17,526 nucleotides of DNA. Origin: Rhodospirillales bacterium. GTDB lineage: Bacteria; Pseudomonadota; Alphaproteobacteria; MPNO01; UBA2964. Of this stretch, positions 17,014 to 17,526 are shown one piece after another (positions within the stretch are counted from its first letter, which is position 1; each line of letters begins with the position of its first letter). The position numbers were made by a program, and so were the translations under genes. The stretch spans positions 1-17,526 of the forward strand of contig PBWY01000052.1 in NCBI GenBank assembly GCA_002727395.1. The letters are read 5' to 3'. The notes beneath the pieces are model-generated. The model searched no databases. It was given only the letters and a program-made list of their open reading frames with translations, and was not told the DNA's origin.

Positions 17014-17049
17014 GCGATTTTCCACTTTAATGAGGAAATTCGCTTTTTT
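17014..17049 (+). terminator. Rho-independent terminator with no upstream gene on its strand
   Basis: GCGATTTTCC (17014-17023), 10-nt loop, GGAAATTCGC (17034-17043), one internal T-T mismatch, then TTTTTT (17044-17049). It is oriented to stop plus-strand transcripts, yet the nearest upstream plus-strand gene is aspS, more than 6 kb away. It could end a short unannotated RNA starting near 16940, or stop antisense reads out of plsY. Confidence 0.45.
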
Positions 17050-17192
17050 GAGACAAATCTAAAAAAATACTACACATTTTTTTAAGTCTGGCCTATTATC
17101 AAAGATAGAAGATAGAGTCAGTTATTAAAAAAGCTCAAAAAATAGAAACATACCATAGTTGCAATGGTTGTGGTTGTTTGGGGGGGATAAAA

Positions 17193-17507
17193 ATGAGTTT
17201 TGATCCGAGTAGTCGGGAGATGACTAATATTTCTGCTGTCGCTGGTGAGGTTACTTTATTCAGAGCTGTAATCGCCCGCGCGTTCCATGATGCGTTAAAT
17301 CGCAGGGGAATTACCAATGATAATGTGGACGTGGAAGCACGAGAGGCAAGGGTTCTTAGAGAAGAAGCAAGAGAATGGTTGCTGACTGATAGCCTAGATT
17401 TTCGCAGGATCTGTCAGTGGGCATTGTTAGAACCCGAGGCAGTCAGAGATTCTGCAGTGAGAGCGATTGAGGCATGTGATGCGGGTACTACCCGGGTTGC
17501 TGCCTAA
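17193..17507 (+). CDS. Conserved-looking hypothetical protein
   Basis: Function not recognised. 104 residues from the ATG at 17193. A run of seven G followed by A (17180-17187) lies 5 nt before it and can act as ribosome-binding site, so I reject the in-frame TTG at 17178, which lies partly in that run. The protein is soluble and mainly helical: an FRAVIARAFHDALNRR helix, an acidic and basic stretch (VEAREARVLREEAREWLL), then DFRRICQWALLEPEAVRDSA. The pattern EAR-x-WL ... DF-x-x-(I/V)C-x-x-A-x-L-(D/E)P-x-x-VR recalls small uncharacterised proteins found in alphaproteobacterial chromosomes and prophages, with a possible helix-turn-helix at the end. Low-complexity upstream DNA holds no clear promoter. 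Confidence 0.7.
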   Translation: MSFDPSSREMTNISAVAGEVTLFRAVIARAFHDALNRRGITNDNVDVEAREARVLREEAREWLLTDSLDFRRICQWALLEPEAVRDSAVRAIEACDAGTTRVAA

Positions 17508-17526
17508 CCATAAAAACTTTTTTATA

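Noticed and set aside
17059..17088. A7/T7 near-palindrome in the plsY to hypothetical-gene gap
   Set aside because: An AT-only stem in AT-rich DNA is expected by chance and lacks features of a regulatory site.

Overview
This window looks like an AT-rich alphaproteobacterium, with gene content and order closest to the Rhodospirillales side. The evidence is the set of linked genes: pepA-holC-ndk; purM-purN; DUF2066 followed by a CDP-alcohol phosphatidyltransferase, an AI-2E permease and an HdaA-type DnaA relative; a 42-residue protein resembling aa3-oxidase subunit IV; and plsY-(dprA)-topA-rnr. No phage, IS element, CRISPR array, tRNA or rRNA was seen. Taxonomy is inferred from gene order and protein motifs only.

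Layout. Bases 1-2210 (+) hold the 3' part of pepA, then holC and ndk, which has its own promoter. Bases 2214-4128 (-) hold the small oxidase-subunit-like gene and purN/purM, which overlap. Bases 4150-7691 (+) hold a row of closely spaced genes: a DUF2066 secreted protein, a eukaryote-type cardiolipin-synthase-like enzyme, an AI-2E/PerM permease and hdaA. rnd (-) converges on hdaA and diverges from aspS (+). rpmG (-) converges on aspS. Bases 11287-16940 (-) form a plsY-topA-rnr run. A 104-residue hypothetical protein (+) closes the window.

Function is mostly housekeeping: peptide turnover, replication-clamp and initiation control (holC, hdaA), nucleotide and purine synthesis, phospholipid synthesis (plsY, cardiolipin synthase), RNA decay and maturation (rnd, rnr), supercoiling (topA) and translation (aspS, rpmG).

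The notable signal is a set of lesions in conserved genes. topA has an in-frame TAA exactly where the catalytic Glu of the N-terminal (V)VESPAKAKT motif should be. The DUF2066 gene has an in-frame TAA. plsY is one base out of frame just before its last conserved motif. purM has no normal start in frame, although one extra A would give a GTG start. The space between plsY and topA, where alphaproteobacteria normally carry dprA, holds only a decayed dprA 3' remnant. The dprA remnant has multiple changes and looks like real decay. The other four are single-base events that could be real decay or sequence errors. I found no convincing new multi-gene system.
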